Assembly: GCA_017447445.1 (NCBI GenBank)
Contig: JAFSNK010000003.1
Span: forward strand, 1-64,000
Reading direction: 5' to 3'
DNA length: 64,000 bases
From: Clostridia bacterium
Lineage (GTDB): Bacteria; Bacillota; Clostridia; Oscillospirales; CAG-382
Below are positions 26,423 to 35,692 of the stretch, piece by piece. The notes beneath the pieces were generated by a model, which ran no database searches, was not told where the DNA came from, and saw only the letters and a list, made by a program, of their open reading frames with translations. The number at the start of each line of letters is the position of its first letter. Within the stretch, counting starts at the first letter, position 1. Made by a program: the position numbers and the translations under genes.

Positions 26423-29400
26423 TCAGCGGAAATATCTCACCGCGGAGGCGAACATTTTTATTTCGTAATTGCCGGGAACGTTTTTGTAAAGCCCCGGCGC
26501 GTATCTTTCGCTGTGTCCCATTTTGCCGAACACGCGCCCGTCCGGGGAGGTTATCCCCTCCACCGCGCAGCAGGAGCCGTTCGGGTTGTACTGCACGTCG
26601 TTCGTCGCGTCGCCGCGTTCGTCGCAGTACTGCGTGGCGATCTGACCGTTGGCGGCGAGCTTTTCAATAAGCCCGTCGCTCGCGAGGAAGCGCCCTTCGC
26701 CGTGGGATATCGGCACGCTGTAAATCTCGCCCGGCTCGGTAAGCGCCAGCCACGGCGATTTGTTGCTCGCAACGCGGGTACGCACTATCTTGGACTGGTG
26801 CCGCGCTATCGTGTTGAAGGTAAGGGTGGGGCATTCCGCGTCGGTATCGATTATCCTGCCGTAAGGCACGAGCCCCAGCTTTATAAGCGCCTGGAAGCCG
26901 TTGCAGATGCCGCACATAAGCCCGCCACGGGCGTCGAGCAGCTCCGTCACGCCCTCCTTTACGGCGGCGCTGCGGAAGAACGCCGTTATGAACTTGCCGC
27001 TTCCGTCCGGCTCGTCGCCGCCGGAGAACCCGCCGGGTATAAACACCATCTGCGCCGTTTTAAGCTCGGAAGCGAACAGCTCCGCGCTGTGCTTTATCGC
27101 CGCCGCGTCGAGGTTGCGGATAACTATTATTTCCGGCTCGGCGCCCGCGTCGCGCATCGCTTTCGCGGAATCGTATTCGCAGTTCGTGCCGGGGAAGGCG
27201 GGGATAAGCACCTTCGGACGCGCGTTTTTCACCAAAGGAGCCGGGAAGCTCTCCGCACGGTAATTTATGTTGTAAACCTTCGAGCCGGCGGGCTTGACGT
27301 TGCAGGCAAACACCGGTTCCAGCTTGTCTTCATACGCGCTTTCCGCTTTTTCAAACGGAACCCTTTCGTTCCGGTAAACAAATTCGCGCTTCGCGGTGAC
27401 CGTGCCGACTCTGGAAGCGCCCTCTATGCGCGTTCCCGGCGCGGTCTCCAGAAGGAACACACCGTAATTATAATCGAAGATTTGCGAAAATTCAATACCT
27501 TCGTCGAATTCAAACCCGAATCCGTTGCCGAAAGCGCATTTCAGCACCGATTCGGCTATCCCGCCATACCCCGGGGTATGGCAGGAAACGGCTTCGCCGC
27601 CGCGCAGGAGCTTCGTCACCCGCGCGAACGTCTCTTTAAGCGATTCCGCGTCCGGCAGCCCGTCCGCCCCGGTCTTCGCGCGCAGCATATAAACTTCGCC
27701 GCCCGCGCGCTTGAATTCCGGCGAGACCGCGTCGCCCGCTTTTCCCGTCGTCACCGCGAAGGAAACCAGCGTCGGCGGGACGTGGATGTTTTCAAAAGAG
27801 CCGCTCATGGAGTCCTTGCCGCCTATCGCGCCGATCCCCAGCCGCATCTGCGCTTCGAACGCGCCGAGCAGAGCGGCAAGCGGTTTGCCCCAGCTCGCTT
27901 CGTCCGTCATTTTTTCGAAATATTCCTGGAACGAAAGATACACGTCCCCGAACTCCGCGCCTGATGCGACCAGTTTGCACACCGATTCGACCACGGCGAG
28001 GTAGGCGCCGCGGTAGGGGCTCTTTTCGGTTATATAGGGGTTGAAGCCCCACGCCATGAACGAGCAGTCGTCGGTGTGCTTCTTCTCCACGGATATCTTC
28101 TGCACCATCGCCTGCGCCGGGGTGCGCTGTCTTGCGCCGCCGAACGGCATAAGCACCGTTCCCGCGCCGATGGTGGAATCAAACCTTTCCGCAAGCCCGC
28201 GTTTGGAGCAGACGTTAAGGTCCGAAGCGGTCTTTATAAGGTTTTCGGCGAACCCGCCGTCAATATGCTTGCGGTAACTCTCCGGCGCGGCCACAAATGC
28301 TTTCGTGTGCTTTTCCGCGCCGTTGGAATCGAGGAATCCGCGGCTTATATCGGCAATGACGTTCCCGTTCCAGCGCATCACCATGCGGGCGTTTCCGGTA
28401 ACCCGCGCGATCGGCGTCGCCTGCAGGTTTTCTTCCGCGGCAAGCTCCAGAAACGCCGCTTTGTCGCGTTCCGAAACCACCACCGCCATACGCTCCTGCG
28501 ATTCGCTTATCGCAAGCTCGGTGCCGTCAAGCCCCTCGTATTTCTTCGGGACCGCGTCCAGATCTATCTCCAGCCCTTCGGCAAGCTCGCCCACCGCGAC
28601 GGAAACTCCGCCTGCACCGAAATCGTTGCAGCGCTTTATCATAAGCGAAGCTTTGGGGTTGCGGAACAGCCGCTGCAGTTTGCGCTCCTCCGGCGCGTTG
28701 CCCTTCTGCACCTCCGCGCCGCAGGCGGAAAGCGATTCCACCGTGTGAGATTTGGAAGATCCGGTCGCGCCGCCGCAGCCGTCGCGCCCCGTCGCTCCGC
28801 CCAGAAGTATCACGACGTCGCCGGGGGCGGGTTTCTCCCGCCTCACGTTCGCCGCCGGGACCGCGCCTATGACCGCGCCTATCTCCATTCTCTTGGCGGC
28901 GTAGCCCTCGTGGTAAAGCTCGTCCACTATCCCGGTGGCGAGCCCTATCTGGTTGCCGTATGAAGAATATCCCGCCGCCGCGGTGGTAACTATCTTGCGC
29001 TGCGGCAGCTTGCCTTTAATGGTCTCGTCCACGGGTTTAAGCGGGTCCGCCGCGCCGGTGACGCGCATCGCGCCGTAGACGTACGCCCTGCCGGAAAGCG
29101 GGTCGCGTATCGCGCCGCCTATGCAGGTCGCCGCGCCGCCGAACGGCTCTATTTCGGTGGGGTGGTTGTGCGTTTCGTTCTTGAACAGCAGCAGCCAGGG
29201 TTCCTTTTCGCCGTCGGCTTCTATCTCGGTCTTCACCGTGCAGGCGTTTATCTCTTCCGATTCGTCGAGCTTGTTCAGCAGACCTTTGCTTTTAAGCTCC
29301 TTCGCCGCGATGGTGGCGATATCCATAAGGCACACCGGCTTGTTTTCCCGCCCTAACTCTTTCCGTACTTCAAGATAGTGCCGGAACGCCTTTTCCACCT

Positions 29401-30118
29401 CCGCGTCGGCGAACTCCGCCTTGTCGATCATCGTGCCGAAGGTGGTGTGGCGGCAGTGGTCGGACCAATATGTATCTATAAGCTTTATTTCGGTAATGGT
29501 CGGGTCGCGCCCTTCCTTGCGGAAATAGCTCTGGCAGAACGCTATATCCCCTTCGTCCATCGCCAGCCCGCGGTCCTTTATAAAGGCGGCGAGCCCGTTT
29601 TTGCCAAGGCGGGTAAACCCTTTTACCGTTTCCACACGCTTGGGGATATCGTATTTTACGGCAAGCGTTTTCGGCTTTTCCAAAGCCGCCTCGCGCGATT
29701 CGACGGGGTTTATAACGTATTTCTTTATCTCGTTTATCTCGGCTTCGCTCAGGTCGCCGTAGAGCGCGTAGACCTTCGCGGAACGCACGGTCGGGCGTTC
29801 CCCCTGCGAGATTATCTGAATGCACTGCGCCGCGGAATCCGCCCGCTGGTCGAACTGGCCGGGCAGATACTCCACCGCGAAAACACGCGCGTCGCCGTAA
29901 TCCGGTTCCTCGCAGGTAATATCCGGCACCGGCTCCGAAAACACCGTCTTCACGGCGTAGTCGAACAGATTTTTCGAGATGTTTTCGGCGTCGTAGCGGT
30001 TGAATATCCGCACGCCGGAAAGCGACTTTATCCCCAAAAAAGCGCGCGCGTCGGCGCAAAGCGCCTTCGCCTCGTTCGCCAGTTCTTTTTTCTTTTCAAC
30101 AAATACTCTGTAGACCAT
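26423..30118 (-). CDS. purL: Phosphoribosylformylglycinamidine synthase, single-chain clostridial type
   Basis: 1231 residues. Fourth step of purine synthesis: FGAR plus glutamine and ATP to FGAM. The architecture is long-chain PurL: N-terminal domain, two AIR-synthase-like ATPase halves, and a C-terminal class I glutaminase (from about residue 975: [19 protein letters not shown]). The nucleophile Cys is in [17 protein letters not shown] and the catalytic His-x-Glu in [11 protein letters not shown]. The first ATPase half shows [12 protein letters not shown] and [21 protein letters not shown]. Unlike PurF and GuaA of this operon, its glutaminase looks intact. The short gap to purD and the downstream glyA place it mid-operon. 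Confidence 0.97.
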   Translation of the reverse strand: MVYRVFVEKKKELANEAKALCADARAFLGIKSLSGVRIFNRYDAENISKNLFDYAVKTVFSEPVPDITCEEPDYGDARVFAVEYLPGQFDQRADSAAQCIQIISQGERPTVRSAKVYALYGDLSEAEINEIKKYVINPVESREAALEKPKTLAVKYDIPKRVETVKGFTRLGKNGLAAFIKDRGLAMDEGDIAFCQSYFRKEGRDPTITEIKLIDTYWSDHCRHTTFGTMIDKAEFADAEVEKAFRHYLEVRKELGRENKPVCLMDIATIAAKELKSKGLLNKLDESEEINACTVKTEIEADGEKEPWLLLFKNETHNHPTEIEPFGGAATCIGGAIRDPLSGRAYVYGAMRVTGAADPLKPVDETIKGKLPQRKIVTTAAAGYSSYGNQIGLATGIVDELYHEGYAAKRMEIGAVIGAVPAANVRREKPAPGDVVILLGGATGRDGCGGATGSSKSHTVESLSACGAEVQKGNAPEERKLQRLFRNPKASLMIKRCNDFGAGGVSVAVGELAEGLEIDLDAVPKKYEGLDGTELAISESQERMAVVVSERDKAAFLELAAEENLQATPIARVTGNARMVMRWNGNVIADISRGFLDSNGAEKHTKAFVAAPESYRKHIDGGFAENLIKTASDLNVCSKRGLAERFDSTIGAGTVLMPFGGARQRTPAQAMVQKISVEKKHTDDCSFMAWGFNPYITEKSPYRGAYLAVVESVCKLVASGAEFGDVYLSFQEYFEKMTDEASWGKPLAALLGAFEAQMRLGIGAIGGKDSMSGSFENIHVPPTLVSFAVTTGKAGDAVSPEFKRAGGEVYMLRAKTGADGLPDAESLKETFARVTKLLRGGEAVSCHTPGYGGIAESVLKCAFGNGFGFEFDEGIEFSQIFDYNYGVFLLETAPGTRIEGASRVGTVTAKREFVYRNERVPFEKAESAYEDKLEPVFACNVKPAGSKVYNINYRAESFPAPLVKNARPKVLIPAFPGTNCEYDSAKAMRDAGAEPEIIVIRNLDAAAIKHSAELFASELKTAQMVFIPGGFSGGDEPDGSGKFITAFFRSAAVKEGVTELLDARGGLMCGICNGFQALIKLGLVPYGRIIDTDAECPTLTFNTIARHQSKIVRTRVASNKSPWLALTEPGEIYSVPISHGEGRFLASDGLIEKLAANGQIATQYCDERGDATNDVQYNPNGSCCAVEGITSPDGRVFGKMGHSERYAPGLYKNVPGNYEIKMFASAVRYFR

Positions 30119-30123
30119 AGCCC

Positions 30124-31389
30124 TTATTTACCCGCTTTCAGCGCCCTTTGTCCTATGTCTTTGCGGTAAAACGCGTTTTCAAAGCGTATCCTTTCCACGT
30201 CGGTATACGCGCGCCGCAGCGCTTCTTCCAACGAATCCGCCGTTTCGGTCACGCCCAGCACGCGCCCGCCCGCGGTTACCGTTTTTCCGTCCTTTATCGC
30301 CGCCCCGGCGAAATAAACGCCACCGCGCAGTTCGTCCGGAACGGTTATTTCAAACCCTTTTTCGTAGCTCCCGGGGTAGCCCTTCGAAGCCATTATCACG
30401 CAAGCGGCGTGCTTTTCGCTGAACCTGACCTCGGTCCCGGCAAGCCGTTCTTCGGTAACGGCAAGCATTATTTCCAGCAGATCGCTTTCCAGCAGAGGAA
30501 GCACCACCTGTGTTTCCGGATCGCCGAACCGGCAGTTGTATTCTATCACCTTCGGGCCGTCCTTCGTTATCATCAGCCCGAAGTAAAGGCAGCCCTTGAA
30601 GGGGCGCCCTTCGGCGTTCATCGCGGCTATCGTGGGCAGGTATATTTTTTCCGTGCATTCCTTTGCGATCTCATTTGTGTAATACGGGTTCGGCGCGACC
30701 GTACCCATGCCGCCGGTGTTCAGCCCCTTGTCGCCGTCCAGCGCGCGCTTGTGGTCCATGGAGGAAACCATCGGTTTAACGGTTTTGCCGTCGGTGAACG
30801 CAAGAACGGAGACTTCCGGTCCTTCCAGAAACTCCTCTATAACTATCCTGTCGCCGCTGGCGCCGAACCTGTGCGCGCCCATCATATCCTCCACGGCTTT
30901 TTTTGCTTCCTCACGTGTGGGAGCTATAATGACACCCTTGCCCAAAGCCAGCCCGTCCGCCTTTATAACTGCAGGCAGGGGAGCGGTCTCAAGGTATTCA
31001 AGCGCCTTCTCCTTTTCGGTAAACACCTCGTATTTCGCGGTGGGGATGCCGTATTTCTGCATAAGCCGCTTGGAAAACACTTTGCTGCCCTCTATTATCG
31101 CGGCGTTTGCGCGCGGGCCGAAGCAGGGCACGCCTTTTTCCTCCAGCGCGTCCACACAGCCCAGCACAAGCGGATCGTCGGGCGCCACCACGGCGTAGTC
31201 GACCGCGTTTTTCACCGCGAAATCAACTATCCCGGCAATATCCTTAGCGCCGATATCCACGCATTCCGCGTCCGCGGCGATCCCGCCGTTGCCAGGCAGG
31301 GCGTATATCTTTTGCACCTTCGGGCTTTCTTTAAGTTTTTTGATAATGGCGTGTTCTCTTCCGCCGCCGCCGACAACAAGTATGTTCAC
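30124..31389 (-). CDS. purD: Phosphoribosylamine-glycine ligase (GARS)
   Basis: 421 residues. ATP-grasp enzyme joining glycine to phosphoribosylamine. The N terminus NILVVGGGGREHAI carries the family motif. Further marks: FSKRLMQKYGIPTAKYEVF, PAVIKADGLALGKGVIIA, IEEFLEGPEVSVLAF, GMGTVAPNPYYT and the metal-binding YNCRFGDPETQVVLP. The start is GTG at 31389, nine bases after TGGAG. An 81-base gap to the upstream formyltransferase gene shows nothing notable. Its substrate glycine is made by GlyA of the same operon. Confidence 0.97.
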   Translation of the reverse strand: MNILVVGGGGREHAIIKKLKESPKVQKIYALPGNGGIAADAECVDIGAKDIAGIVDFAVKNAVDYAVVAPDDPLVLGCVDALEEKGVPCFGPRANAAIIEGSKVFSKRLMQKYGIPTAKYEVFTEKEKALEYLETAPLPAVIKADGLALGKGVIIAPTREEAKKAVEDMMGAHRFGASGDRIVIEEFLEGPEVSVLAFTDGKTVKPMVSSMDHKRALDGDKGLNTGGMGTVAPNPYYTNEIAKECTEKIYLPTIAAMNAEGRPFKGCLYFGLMITKDGPKVIEYNCRFGDPETQVVLPLLESDLLEIMLAVTEERLAGTEVRFSEKHAACVIMASKGYPGSYEKGFEITVPDELRGGVYFAGAAIKDGKTVTAGGRVLGVTETADSLEEALRRAYTDVERIRFENAFYRKDIGQRALKAGK

Positions 31390-31470
31390 AATAAAACTCC
31401 AGGAATATATGAAATATAAAATGAATGTTTTCGTTGAAAACGCTGAATACCATGCGGGATCAAAGCGCGA

Positions 31471-32655
31471 TCAATGGTGGAAAAGCCTCATCCCGGTGAA
31501 CGCCATCGCCATGCCGTATTTGTCGCAGCACTCTATAACAAGGTCGTCGCGTATCGATCCGCCCGGCTCTGCGACGTATTTCACGCCGCTTTTATGCGCG
31601 CGCTCGATGTTGTCGAAGAACGGGAAGAACGCGTCGGAGCCGAGCGAAACGCCGTCTAACGTATCGAGGTAAGCGCGCATCTCCTCCGGTGTGAAGGGCT
31701 CGGGGCGCCTGGTGAACCAGCGCTGCCATACGCCGTCTGCGCAGACGTCCTCTTCGTTCTTGTTAATATAACCGTCTATCACGTTGTCGCGGTCGGGCCT
31801 GCCTATATCCTCGCGGAAGGGGAGCGCAAGCACCTTTTCGTGCTGCCGCAGGAACCACGTGTCCGCCTTAGTACCGGCAAGACGGGTGCAGTGTATGCGC
31901 GACTGCTGCCCGGCGCCGACGCCGATCGCCTGCCCGTCCACGGCGTAGCAGACCGAGTTGGACTGCGTGTATTTAAGGGTGATCAGCGAGATTATAAGAT
32001 CGCGTACCGCGCTTTCGGGCAGTTCCCGGTTCTTCGTAACGACGTTCGAAAGCAGCTCGCGGTCGATCCTGAAATTGTTGCGCCCCTGCTCGAAGGTGAT
32101 GCCGAACACCTGCTTGTGCTCTGTCTCCGCGGGGACGTAATCCGGATCGATCTTAACTATGTTGTATTTGCCGCCGCGTTTGGATTTAAGTATCTCCAGC
32201 GCTTCCGGTTCGTACCCGGGGGCGATAACGCCGTCTGACACTTCGCGCTTTATCATCTTAGCGGTGGTAACGTCGCAGACTTCCGAAAGCGCCACCCAGT
32301 CGCCGAACGAGCACATTCTGTCGGTCCCGCGCGCCCTTGCGTAGGCGCAGGCGAGAGGGGAGTCGTCAAGCCCTTCTATGTCGTCCTCGAACACCGCCTT
32401 TTTCAGCGTGTCCGAAAGCTTCACGCCGACGGCGGCGGAGGTGGGGCTCACGTGCTTGAACGAGGTCGCGGCGGGGAGCCCGAGCGCCGCTTTAAGCTCT
32501 TTCACAAGCTGCCAGGAATTGAAAGCATCCAGAAAGTTTATATATCCGGGACGTCCGCAGAGTATCTCTATCGGCAGGTCGCTGCCGTCGTGCATGAATA
32601 TTTTAGCGGGCTTCTGATTGGGGTTGCAGCCGTACTTGAGTTCGAATTCTTTCAT
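31471..32655 (-). CDS. Stand-alone AICAR formyltransferase (PurH C-terminal type)
   Basis: 394 residues. Ninth step of purine synthesis: 10-formyl-THF plus AICAR to FAICAR. The sequence begins ELKYGCNPNQKPAKIFM, the start of the transformylase domain in ordinary PurH, and the catalytic Lys67-His68 pair is in SFKHVSPTSAAVG. Other family marks are QSNSVCYAVDGQAIGVGAGQ and SLGSDAFFPFFDN. The N-terminal IMP cyclohydrolase domain of bifunctional PurH (about 200 residues) is missing; that activity is supplied by the PurO-type gene just upstream. It starts at ATG 32655 with AAGGAGCGC before it. Confidence 0.95.
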   Translation of the reverse strand: MKEFELKYGCNPNQKPAKIFMHDGSDLPIEILCGRPGYINFLDAFNSWQLVKELKAALGLPAATSFKHVSPTSAAVGVKLSDTLKKAVFEDDIEGLDDSPLACAYARARGTDRMCSFGDWVALSEVCDVTTAKMIKREVSDGVIAPGYEPEALEILKSKRGGKYNIVKIDPDYVPAETEHKQVFGITFEQGRNNFRIDRELLSNVVTKNRELPESAVRDLIISLITLKYTQSNSVCYAVDGQAIGVGAGQQSRIHCTRLAGTKADTWFLRQHEKVLALPFREDIGRPDRDNVIDGYINKNEEDVCADGVWQRWFTRRPEPFTPEEMRAYLDTLDGVSLGSDAFFPFFDNIERAHKSGVKYVAEPGGSIRDDLVIECCDKYGMAMAFTGMRLFHH

Positions 32656-32669
32656 TTTTTAAGCGCTCC

Positions 32670-33395
32670 TTATACGTTTTTGTTTATGATGAGAGCGGTC
32701 GGTTCACAGCCGCAAAGCGGGACCTCGCGCACGTAAAGCGAAACCTTGTTGTCTTCGTTCAGGTTTTCCCAGACGAGCTTTGCAAGCTCTTCCGCGGTAT
32801 CGGGAAGTCCGACTTCCTCCGGCTCTCCCTCGAAAGAGGGGATGGGATTCCCGTCGCACTTGTAGGTGTGAATAAAATGACCGGTTCCGGCAGCCGGGGC
32901 GTAATCGAAGGTGAAGCGGTTGCAAACGTCGGGCGTGCCGTTGCTTTTAAGAATGGAAAGCGAATAATCAAACGATTTGTCAGCGAAGTCGTATCTTGCT
33001 ATGCCGGAAATGCGCGGGGTGAAGTTCGGCGCGTCCGGTTCGAACTCGCGGGTGGCAAGCGCTTCAGAAAACGCGCTCTTCGCGCCCGGATAGGCTTTTA
33101 TCCTGTCGTATATCGTATTTGTCTGGTCGCCGTTCGTGATTATATCTGTCCCGGGCAGCGAAAGATAAGGGTTGTAAATGATAAGCGAGGGATCGACGAC
33201 TTTGGATTCGTCGAACGCCTTTGTGCGCATACCGCCTTCAAACGCTTCGAACACGCGGTTCCGGCTGTTTGCGCTGCGTCCCATTATAAAGTAAGCTATA
33301 AGCGCGCTTTTTCCGCTTGCGGAAGCGCCGATGATTATCCCGCGCCCGGGATAAGTGTTTTCGGAAAGCAGCTTTTTAAGATCGTATTTCGCCAT
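32670..33395 (-). CDS. purO: IMP cyclohydrolase, archaeal PurO type
   Basis: 241 residues from ATG 33395; a longer in-frame opening to 33431 would overlap purN and is not needed. It closes the ring of FAICAR to IMP. The sequence YPGRGIIIGASASGKSALIAYFIMGRS followed by NRVFE is the characteristic start of the PurO fold (an Ntn-hydrolase-like four-layer sandwich), and DIITNGDQTNTIYD and FTPRISGIA are family segments. It is unrelated to the MGS-like cyclohydrolase domain of PurH. With the stand-alone formyltransferase next door it completes the last two steps of the pathway as separate enzymes. Confidence 0.93.
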   Translation of the reverse strand: MAKYDLKKLLSENTYPGRGIIIGASASGKSALIAYFIMGRSANSRNRVFEAFEGGMRTKAFDESKVVDPSLIIYNPYLSLPGTDIITNGDQTNTIYDRIKAYPGAKSAFSEALATREFEPDAPNFTPRISGIARYDFADKSFDYSLSILKSNGTPDVCNRFTFDYAPAAGTGHFIHTYKCDGNPIPSFEGEPEEVGLPDTAEELAKLVWENLNEDNKVSLYVREVPLCGCEPTALIINKNV

Positions 33396-33400
33396 TGGTT

Positions 33401-34015
33401 TCAACCTCTTTCTTTTAATATATCGCCGCACACTTTTTCAAGCGCGTCGGGGAGTATTTTCCATTCCGCCTGCCGCATAACGCGTTTCTGCAGTTTTTCG
33501 GGCGTGTCGCCTTCGTGCACCGCAACGGCCTTCTGCATTATTATCCTTCCGCCGTCGGGTATCTCGTTCACAAAATGCACCGTCGCGCCGGTAACCTTAA
33601 CGCCGTACTCAAGCGCGCTTTCGTGCACCTTCAGCCCGTACATCCCCTTGCCGCAGAACGAAGGTATAAGCGCCGGGTGGACGTTGATTATCCGGTCGGG
33701 ATATTCGCGCGTGAAGTCCGCTGAAAGGATCGAAAGAAACCCCGCCAGCACGATCACTTCCGCGCCGTGCTTTTTGATTATTTCTTTTATGCGGTTTTCA
33801 AATCCGTCCGCGCCCGCCTCTTTCCGGCTGACGTAATAGCCGGGGATTCCGGCGTTTTCCGCGCGGATAAGCGCATAGGCGTCTTTTTTGCTTGAAATAA
33901 CGCATTTTATCTCGCAGCTCGGCAGTTTTCCGGCGTTCGCGGCGTCTATTATCGCCTGCAGGTTCGTGCCGCCGCCGCTCACCAGCACAGCTGCGCCTAT
34001 CTTATTTCTTTTCAT
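33401..34015 (-). CDS. purN: Phosphoribosylglycinamide formyltransferase 1
   Basis: 204 residues from ATG 34015. Transfers the formyl group of 10-formyl-THF to GAR. Visible: AVLVSGGGTNLQAIIDA for substrate phosphate binding, VLAGFLSILS, and the catalytic triad region RIINVHPALIPSF and GVKVTGATVHFVNEIPDGG (Asn, His, Asp). The gene overlaps the preceding FNT gene by 14 bases, so translation is coupled to the formate channel. Alternative upstream starts inside FNT are not required. Confidence 0.96.
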   Translation of the reverse strand: MKRNKIGAAVLVSGGGTNLQAIIDAANAGKLPSCEIKCVISSKKDAYALIRAENAGIPGYYVSRKEAGADGFENRIKEIIKKHGAEVIVLAGFLSILSADFTREYPDRIINVHPALIPSFCGKGMYGLKVHESALEYGVKVTGATVHFVNEIPDGGRIIMQKAVAVHEGDTPEKLQKRVMRQAEWKILPDALEKVCGDILKERG

Positions 34016-34634
34016 CGCTTTGCTCCCCGGTCTTGTCGAACAGCGCGATAAATACCGCGCCCGCCGCGTTCCCGGCGACAGCCAGAAGGCAGAACAGCAG
34101 CGCCTTGCCGATGTATTCTCCGGTCCACGCAAGCCCCGCTGTGAGGTAATACATATCCGCTATGCTGTGCTCAAATCCGCAAAGTATAAAAGTGGGTATG
34201 CAGAATATTATCCCGAGCGGCGATTTTTTGTTTTTGAAAATGCTTACCGCCATATACATCAGTATCCCGCACATAAAGGCGCGCAAGAACGTCTCGTAAG
34301 GCGCCTGCGCCAGCTTTGCCGCCGCGGCTCCGGGCGCCGAAGCGATTTGAGCTCCGAAGGAAAGCATAACGGCGAACCCGGTGCAGACCGCGCCGATAAA
34401 GTTGCCGAGAAGCCCGCAGAACAGCACCGAAAGTTCTTTTTTCGTGCGGGAGAACGCAAGATATCCGACTTTTCCGGTGAACAGCGAAAAACCCTTGTAG
34501 CAGATGCAGAGCAGCGCCACGCTGAACATGACCGCGCCGACGATTTTGTTTTCGCAAAGCAGATACACGGTGCCGCCTATGCCTATAAGCACGCCGGAGG
34601 CGACTCCGCTGAAAACACGTTTCAGTATCAGCAT
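34002..34634 (-). CDS. Short formate/nitrite transporter (FNT) family channel
   Basis: 210 residues, shorter than FocA or NirC (about 255-285). About six hydrophobic segments are visible (8-28, 31-50, 68-92, 115-133, 139-156, 174-196). The FNT signature CGFEHSIADMYY keeps the central pore His156, and VLFCGLLGNFIGA matches the conserved GN loop. It is embedded between purM (7-base overlap) and purN (14-base overlap) and so is translated with them. Formate is the likely substrate: the operon also encodes Fhs, which activates formate, and two formyltransferases that consume it. Import and export cannot be told apart from sequence. Confidence 0.88.
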   Translation of the reverse strand: MLILKRVFSGVASGVLIGIGGTVYLLCENKIVGAVMFSVALLCICYKGFSLFTGKVGYLAFSRTKKELSVLFCGLLGNFIGAVCTGFAVMLSFGAQIASAPGAAAAKLAQAPYETFLRAFMCGILMYMAVSIFKNKKSPLGIIFCIPTFILCGFEHSIADMYYLTAGLAWTGEYIGKALLFCLLAVAGNAAGAVFIALFDKTGEQSDEKK

Positions 34635-35671
34635 ATCTTAATCCTCTCTTCACCTTTTTCTATGCGGCCTATTATGTAAGCGTCTTCGCCGTGCTCGCGC
34701 AGGACGCGAAGCGCTTTGTCCGCCTCTTCTTTTTTAACGGTAACGCTCATGCCCACGCCCATGTTGAAGGTGTTGAACATATCGCGTTCGGGAATGTTCC
34801 CGGCTTTCGCGATCAGACCGAATACCGGCAGTACGTTCACGGCGCGTTTTTCGATCACCGCGCACATCCCCTGCGGGACCGAACGCGGTATGTTTTCGTA
34901 AAAGCCGCCGCCGGTGATGTGGGAGATCCCTTTTACGTCGCATTCTTCCACAAGCGCCAGCACGGGACGGACGTATATCTTCGTGGGAGTAAGCAGCGTT
35001 TCGAGCACGCTTTTGCCGCCTAGTTCGGCGACCGGCGACTGAATGTCCGCGTTTTCGACGTCGAAGACCTTGCGTACCAGCGAAAACCCGTTTGAATGCA
35101 CGCCGGAGGAGGGGAGCGCTATTATAACGTCGCCCGGTTCGGTGCGGGTGTTGTCCAGCACCTTTTCACGGTCCACTATCCCGGTGCAGTACCCGGCGAG
35201 GTCGTATTCGTTTTCCGGATAAAAGCCCGGCATCTCCGCCGTTTCGCCGCCGATAAGCGCCGCTCCGGACTGCAGACAGCCCTCGCATACGCCTTTTACT
35301 ATGTCCGCTATGCGTTCCGGAACGTTTTTGCCGCAGGCGATGTAATCAAGGAAGAACAGCGGCTTCGCCCCGCAGCATATGACGTCGTTCACGCACATCG
35401 CCACGCAGTCGATCCCCACGGTGTCGTGCCTGTCGGCGATAAAGGCAAGCTTTAGCTTCGTCCCCACGCCGTCGGTGCCGCTCACCAGCACGGGATGCTT
35501 CATTCCGCTGAGGTCCGGCTCGAAAAGACCGCCGAACCCGCCCAGATCGGAGCACACCCCCGGAGTGAAAGTTTTTTTGGTATGCTGTTTTATAAGCTCC
35601 ACGGAACGGTAGCCGGCTGTGATGTCCACTCCCGCCTTCGCGTAGCTTTCAGACTTCGACTCGTTGTTCAT
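34628..35671 (-). CDS. purM: Phosphoribosylformylglycinamidine cyclo-ligase (AIR synthetase)
   Basis: 347 residues, the family length. ATP-dependent ring closure of FGAM to AIR. Marks: YAKAGVDITAGYRSVELIK at the start, LVSGTDGVGTKLKLAF, DCVAMCVNDVICCGAKPLFFLDYIA, GGETAEMPGFY, ISHITGGGFYENIPR and MFNTFNMGVGM. All core segments of the PurM fold are intact. It is preceded by purF (21-base gap) and overlaps the FNT gene. Confidence 0.98.
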   Translation of the reverse strand: MNNESKSESYAKAGVDITAGYRSVELIKQHTKKTFTPGVCSDLGGFGGLFEPDLSGMKHPVLVSGTDGVGTKLKLAFIADRHDTVGIDCVAMCVNDVICCGAKPLFFLDYIACGKNVPERIADIVKGVCEGCLQSGAALIGGETAEMPGFYPENEYDLAGYCTGIVDREKVLDNTRTEPGDVIIALPSSGVHSNGFSLVRKVFDVENADIQSPVAELGGKSVLETLLTPTKIYVRPVLALVEECDVKGISHITGGGFYENIPRSVPQGMCAVIEKRAVNVLPVFGLIAKAGNIPERDMFNTFNMGVGMSVTVKKEEADKALRVLREHGEDAYIIGRIEKGEERIKIC

Positions 35672-35692
35672 GTTAATAATCCTTTTGTGTTT

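Noticed and set aside
26411..27964. Long plus-strand frames opposite purL
   Set aside because: purL is complete and continuous on the minus strand. The opposing frames have no start signals.
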